15,322 bases of DNA, taken from contig CAZPQV010000052.1 in NCBI GenBank assembly GCA_964588705.1, forward strand, positions 1 to 15,322, given 5' to 3'. Positions 12,293 through 15,322 of the stretch are shown here, in pieces. This DNA is from CAZPQV01 sp964588705 (GTDB taxonomy: Bacteria; Bacteroidota; Bacteroidia; Flavobacteriales; Weeksellaceae). Position 1 is the stretch's first letter. Each line of letters begins with the position of its first letter. The translations under genes were made by a program, and so were the position numbers. The notes beneath the pieces are model-generated. The model worked only from the letters and a program-made list of their open reading frames with translations, searched no databases and had not been told where the DNA came from.

Positions 12293-12300
12293 TATCTTTG
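12293..12300 (+). promoter_or_regulatory. -7 promoter element of the DUF1599-DoxX-TerB-S9 operon
   Basis: TATCTTTG, an exact TAnnTTTG match, 17 nt before the ATG at 12318. No clear TTG at -33; that region falls at the end of the 7-bp repeats. Confidence 0.5.
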
Positions 12301-12317
12301 AAACATTAAGAAAAACT

Positions 12318-12887
12318 ATGACAAGAACATCGTTACAGTTTGACGAAATCATAAAACAGTGCCGGGATTTATTTGAAAAAAAATATAAGGACTACGGTTC
12401 GGCATTCCGTATTTTGAGGTCTACATCGGTTACAGACCAAATTTATATTAAAGTAAAGCGACTGGTAACACTTCAAACCTCCGAAGTAAAAAAAGTGGAG
12501 GATGAGAGCGAAGAAGAAGGATTTATGGCCATCGTAAATTATGCGGTAATTGGACTGTTACAATTGGAAAAGGGAACATCGGAAAACCTGTATGAAAATA
12601 CCGAAGAAATGATGTCGCTTTATGATAAATATACGGCCGAAGCTAAAGCGTTGATGGAACGTAAAAACCACGATTATGGTGAAGCTTGGAGAGAAATGCG
12701 GATTTCATCTATTACTGATTTGATTTATCAAAAAGTTTTAAGAACCAAACAGATCGAAGACAATCAGGGGAAAACTTTGGTGTCCGAAGGTTTGGATGCT
12801 AATTATTTTGACATGCTGAATTATGCAGCTTTCTGTCTGATAAAACTCGCTGAAGAAAACGAAGAATTTAAATCGAAGTTTGTATGA
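12318..12887 (+). CDS. DUF1599 protein with two internal repeats
   Basis: A 189-aa protein that I assign to DUF1599, a family seen mainly in Bacteroidota. It is an internal duplication: KKYKDYGSAFRILRSTSVTDQIYIKVKRL at 21-49 matches RKNHDYGEAWREMRISSITDLIYQKVLRT at 115-143. Each copy then has an acidic linker and a helix (GFMAIVNYAVIGLLQL at 68-83; YFDMLNYAAFCLIKL at 163-177). The conserved K.xDYGxA.R.xR...TD.IY.KV.R pattern with an acidic segment resembles all-alpha nucleotide-handling folds (MazG/dUTPase-like), but this is only a resemblance. No signal or membrane segment. Its stop overlaps the start of the DoxX-like gene by 4 bp (ATGA), so the two are translationally coupled. Exact activity unknown. 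Confidence 0.8.
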   Translation: MTRTSLQFDEIIKQCRDLFEKKYKDYGSAFRILRSTSVTDQIYIKVKRLVTLQTSEVKKVEDESEEEGFMAIVNYAVIGLLQLEKGTSENLYENTEEMMSLYDKYTAEAKALMERKNHDYGEAWREMRISSITDLIYQKVLRTKQIEDNQGKTLVSEGLDANYFDMLNYAAFCLIKLAEENEEFKSKFV

Positions 12888-13966
12888 GAGTTTTCAGAGA
12901 AGTTTTAAGAATTGTAATTGCCCTTATTTTCATTACTTCGGGGTTTGTAAAAGCAGTAGATCCTGTAGGTTTTTCATTTAAGCTTGAAGAATATTTTTCG
13001 CCAACGGTTTTCAATATGCCGTTCTTGGAAAAATTTGCACTACCAATTGCGATTTTCATTGTTTTGTTGGAGGTAGCGTTAGGACTTTTTCTGTTATTCA
13101 AAATAGCACTTAAAACCACACTGCGAGCATTAATTGCACTTTGTGTGTTTTTTGGTTTTCTAACATTTTATTCTGCCTTTTTCAATGTGGTTACCGATTG
13201 CGGATGTTTCGGTGATGCCCTGAAAATGACTCCGTGGCAAAGTTTCTGGAAAGATATTGCTTTGCTTGTAGGTCTAATTATGCTTTGGTTTTTGTATAAA
13301 AATGATTTTGAAAAGACCAATACGAAAAGTATTACAAAAAATATTATTCTTGGTGTACTCGGAACAATAGTCGGATGGTCTATGGGAAAAGGAATTTACG
13401 GAGAGCCAATTATTGATTTCAGAGATTATAAAGTCGGGACCAATCTTAAGCTTGAAAAGCAGAAACTGGCTGCCGATCCGTCCGAGTACAAAACTTTTTA
13501 TGTTCTTAAAAACCATAAAACCGCTGAGGAAAAGAAAATCAATCAGGATGATTATGTAATGGATAAATCCCTATGGGAAGAGGGAACGCCATGGGAAATT
13601 CAAAAAGATAAAACCACTTCGGAAATTGTGAAACAGGGCTATGAATCCGAAATTGCAAAATTCAGAATTGAACAGAATGGAAACGATATCACCGATCAAA
13701 TCCTGAATGCTGAACATGTGGTTTTGCTGTTTTCTTATAAACCCTCTGATCTTACGGTTGAGGAAAGAAAGAGCGCTCAGAATGCGGTGACAGGACATCC
13801 GTTAGTGTATGGTGTTTCCACAAATCCGTCAACATTTACTAAAATTACAAATGCTACAATGGATGGGACTGCTATAAAAACCATAGCAAGGAGTAATCCT
13901 TTTGTACTGGTTTTAAATAAAGGAAAAATCGTAGAAAAAGTAAGAGTAAAAGATTTTAAAAATTAA
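12884..13966 (+). CDS. DoxX/MauE-like membrane protein, BT_3928 family
   Basis: A 360-aa inner-membrane protein. About five transmembrane helices lie at 3-23, 52-72, 80-100, 122-138 and 152-168. Between helices 3 and 4 is the redox-looking motif TDCGCFGD with Cys106 and Cys108, as in the DoxX/MauE group, followed by MTPWQSFWKD. Residues from about 175 form a soluble domain carrying IIDFRDYKVGTNL and a segment (VVLLFSYKPSDL, then PLVYGVSTN) that looks like a thioredoxin-type alpha/beta fold without an obvious CxxC. The layout matches the family that Bacteroidota annotations call BT_3928. A role in handling thiols or electrons at the membrane is possible but unproven. The start ATG overlaps the upstream stop, and the next gene follows after 28 bp. 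Confidence 0.83.
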   Translation: MRVFREVLRIVIALIFITSGFVKAVDPVGFSFKLEEYFSPTVFNMPFLEKFALPIAIFIVLLEVALGLFLLFKIALKTTLRALIALCVFFGFLTFYSAFFNVVTDCGCFGDALKMTPWQSFWKDIALLVGLIMLWFLYKNDFEKTNTKSITKNIILGVLGTIVGWSMGKGIYGEPIIDFRDYKVGTNLKLEKQKLAADPSEYKTFYVLKNHKTAEEKKINQDDYVMDKSLWEEGTPWEIQKDKTTSEIVKQGYESEIAKFRIEQNGNDITDQILNAEHVVLLFSYKPSDLTVEERKSAQNAVTGHPLVYGVSTNPSTFTKITNATMDGTAIKTIARSNPFVLVLNKGKIVEKVRVKDFKN

Positions 13967-13994
13967 AAATTAAAAATTACAAAAATATATTGCT

Positions 13995-14342
13995 ATGCAA
14001 AAATCAAATAAACCTATTGCAGGTTATCACCTTTTAATGATTCTATCAGCGGTAGACAACGAATTTGCTCCGGAAGAAGGACTGAAAATTCAACAGTATC
14101 TTGCAGATGAATTTCCGTTCAGAATGAATCTTGATAACGAACTGGAGGCGATTGCTACCCTTAAACCTGAAGAATGGAAAGACCACTTCGAGTTCCATGC
14201 AAGATGTTTTTTGGAAGACTCCAACGAGCAGGAAAGAAAGAGTTTTCTGAATTTTGCGAAATCCCTTATTAAGGCAGATGATGATGTAAGCGACGACGAA
14301 CACCGCTTCTACAAACTGCTGAAAAATATGTGGAAGTCTTAA
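13995..14342 (+). CDS. TerB-like small helical protein
   Basis: A 115-aa all-helical, acidic, cytoplasmic protein. The C-terminal segment IKADDDVSDDEHRFYKLLKNM (about 92-112) matches the TerB-type 'ADG.VS..E...' pattern, and the N-terminal helix with LSAVDNEFAPEEGLKIQQYL (about 17-36) carries a second, related acidic loop. TerB-like domains were named from tellurite resistance but are used widely, so tellurite resistance should not be assumed. No other ter genes are present. It sits 28 bp after the DoxX-like gene and 20 bp before the S9 peptidase, in the same direction, so probably in the same operon. Family-level assignment only. Confidence 0.65.
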   Translation: MQKSNKPIAGYHLLMILSAVDNEFAPEEGLKIQQYLADEFPFRMNLDNELEAIATLKPEEWKDHFEFHARCFLEDSNEQERKSFLNFAKSLIKADDDVSDDEHRFYKLLKNMWKS

Positions 14343-14362
14343 GAATAATCACACCAAAAAAT

Positions 14363-15322
14363 ATGAAAAAACTATTTGCATCATCTGCATTAATACTTGC
14401 TTTTATGGCGAATGCACAAATTTGGCCGGATATTAAACCGCCGGTTGCCGAGAAACAGGATCATGTAAGAACCATCCACGGAGATTCTGTAAACGACCCT
14501 TATTACTGGATGATTGATTACTTCAAAAAAGGAAAAGACTCTACAAAAGTCGTGAATTACCTTACTGAAGAAAACAATTATTGGGAAGCCATGATGAAAG
14601 ATACAGAACCGTTCCGCGAGAAACTGTATCAGGAAATGCGTGCCCGAATTAAGGAAAAAGATGAGTCGGTTCCGGTGTTCAGAAACGGATATTACTATTA
14701 TACCAGAACCGAGGAAGGGAAACAGTATTTTAAGTATGCCCGTAAAAAAGGTAGTCTGAAAGCGCCTGAAGAACTTCTTCTGGATGTTGATAAAATGGCG
14801 GAAGGACACGCCTATTACGCAGCATCAGGATTCAGTATCAGCCCCGATAATAATAAGATGATTTTTGGAGTTGATGATGTTTCCAGACGTCAATATAAAC
14901 TATATTTAAAAGATTTAAAAACAGGAAAAATTACTGACCTGAATATCAAAAACACCACAGGTTCTGCAACTTGTGCAAACGACAATAAAACGATTTTTTA
15001 TACAGCCAAAAATCCTGAAACCTTACTTTCAGAAAAGATTATGCGTCACGTTATTGGCACCGATCCAAAAAATGATGCAGTCGTTTACCACGAAAAGGAT
15101 AACACGAATTACATCGGACAGTTTAAATCTAAAAACCAGAAATATATTTTAATCAGTTCTTCGGCAACGACGTCTTCAGAGATTCGTTTTATTTCCGCAG
15201 ACCGTCCTATGGACGAGTTCAAGGTATTTCAGCCAAGGATGAAAGATGTGCTTTATGATGTTACGGCATTGGAAGATAAATTCCTGATTACCACCAATAA
15301 AGATGCCCTCAACTTCAAAGTG
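14363..15322 (+). CDS. Secreted prolyl oligopeptidase-family (S9A) peptidase, oligopeptidase B-like; N-terminal part only
   Basis: The frame is open for 320 codons from ATG 14363 to the window edge, so the gene is cut by the window. Residues 1-18 are a Sec signal peptide (MKKLFASSALILAFMANA) with cleavage likely before Gln19, so the enzyme is exported. The following PPVAEKQDHVRTIHGDSVNDPYYWM (about 25-49) and YLTEENNYWEAMM (about 64-76) are the family's typical start. FRNGYYYYTRTEEGKQYFKYAR (about 112-133), SPDNNKMIFGVDD and later repeats belong to the beta-propeller that gates the active site. The catalytic Ser/Asp/His domain lies beyond the window. Family members cleave short peptides after basic or prolyl residues; oligopeptidase B (trypsin-like) is the closer match, from memory of the N-terminal motifs. 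It is the last visible gene of the run starting at 12318. Confidence 0.88.
   Translation, partial: MKKLFASSALILAFMANAQIWPDIKPPVAEKQDHVRTIHGDSVNDPYYWMIDYFKKGKDSTKVVNYLTEENNYWEAMMKDTEPFREKLYQEMRARIKEKDESVPVFRNGYYYYTRTEEGKQYFKYARKKGSLKAPEELLLDVDKMAEGHAYYAASGFSISPDNNKMIFGVDDVSRRQYKLYLKDLKTGKITDLNIKNTTGSATCANDNKTIFYTAKNPETLLSEKIMRHVIGTDPKNDAVVYHEKDNTNYIGQFKSKNQKYILISSSATTSSEIRFISADRPMDEFKVFQPRMKDVLYDVTALEDKFLITTNKDALNFKV

Noticed and set aside
13995..14342. Tellurite-resistance function for the TerB-like gene
   Set aside because: No other ter genes are present, and TerB-like domains occur in many unrelated roles.
14390..14809. 139-aa minus-strand open frame opposite the S9 peptidase
   Set aside because: The plus strand encodes a clear oligopeptidase N-terminus; Phe/Ile/Arg-rich shadow.
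1..15322. CRISPR array, prophage, insertion sequence, tRNA or rRNA
   Set aside because: No regularly spaced direct repeats of 25-40 bp, no transposase or integrase reading frame, and no cloverleaf or rRNA sequence recognised on either strand.

Overview
The window looks like chromosomal DNA from a member of the Bacteroidota, class Flavobacteriia, close to Chryseobacterium/Kaistella (Weeksellaceae). The basis is protein character (archaeal-type ProRS, DnaG without zinc ligands, DnaJ with two of four zinc repeats, a BT_3928-type DoxX protein, DUF1599), AT-rich spacers, lack of Shine-Dalgarno sequences and Bacteroidota-type promoters (TTG, about 17-21 nt, TAnnTTTG). It is draft sequence: two 10-N placeholder gaps fall inside dnaJ and clpP, and the reading frames show that neither gap is really 10 bases long.

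Layout. Left: a small lipoprotein gene (minus), with an in-frame stop near the window edge, is divergent from proS. Then come an inner-membrane-anchored DUF937-OmpA protein with a good terminator and a 400-bp spacer holding a palindromic intergenic element. Next is mntH, a manganese/iron Nramp importer, with a perfect inverted repeat overlapping its promoter (a likely DtxR/MntR-family operator). The chaperone pair grpE-dnaJ follows, with nested inverted repeats between the genes, then a secreted alpha/beta-hydrolase lipoprotein. A bidirectional terminator separates this from the minus-strand pair dnaG-clpP.

Right: a small unknown gene (78 aa) is bracketed by intergenic 'word' repeats (about 9-bp periodicity). 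The right-hand element runs into folP and supplies its last codons. The 5' end of folP is made of a 7-bp repeat array. Divergent from folP is a tight co-directional run: a duplicated DUF1599 protein, a DoxX/BT_3928 membrane protein (4-bp overlap), a TerB-like protein and the N-terminal propeller part of a secreted oligopeptidase B-like S9 peptidase, which leaves the window.

Most genes are housekeeping functions: tRNA charging, protein folding and proteolysis, replication priming, folate synthesis and metal uptake. I see no prophage, transposase, CRISPR, tRNA or rRNA and no obvious new multi-gene system. The unusual material is in the spacers and gene edges: the mntH operator, several families of short repeats including two that have become coding sequence of folP, and three genes whose putative -7 element lies exactly 4 nt before the ATG, which would give leaderless mRNAs.
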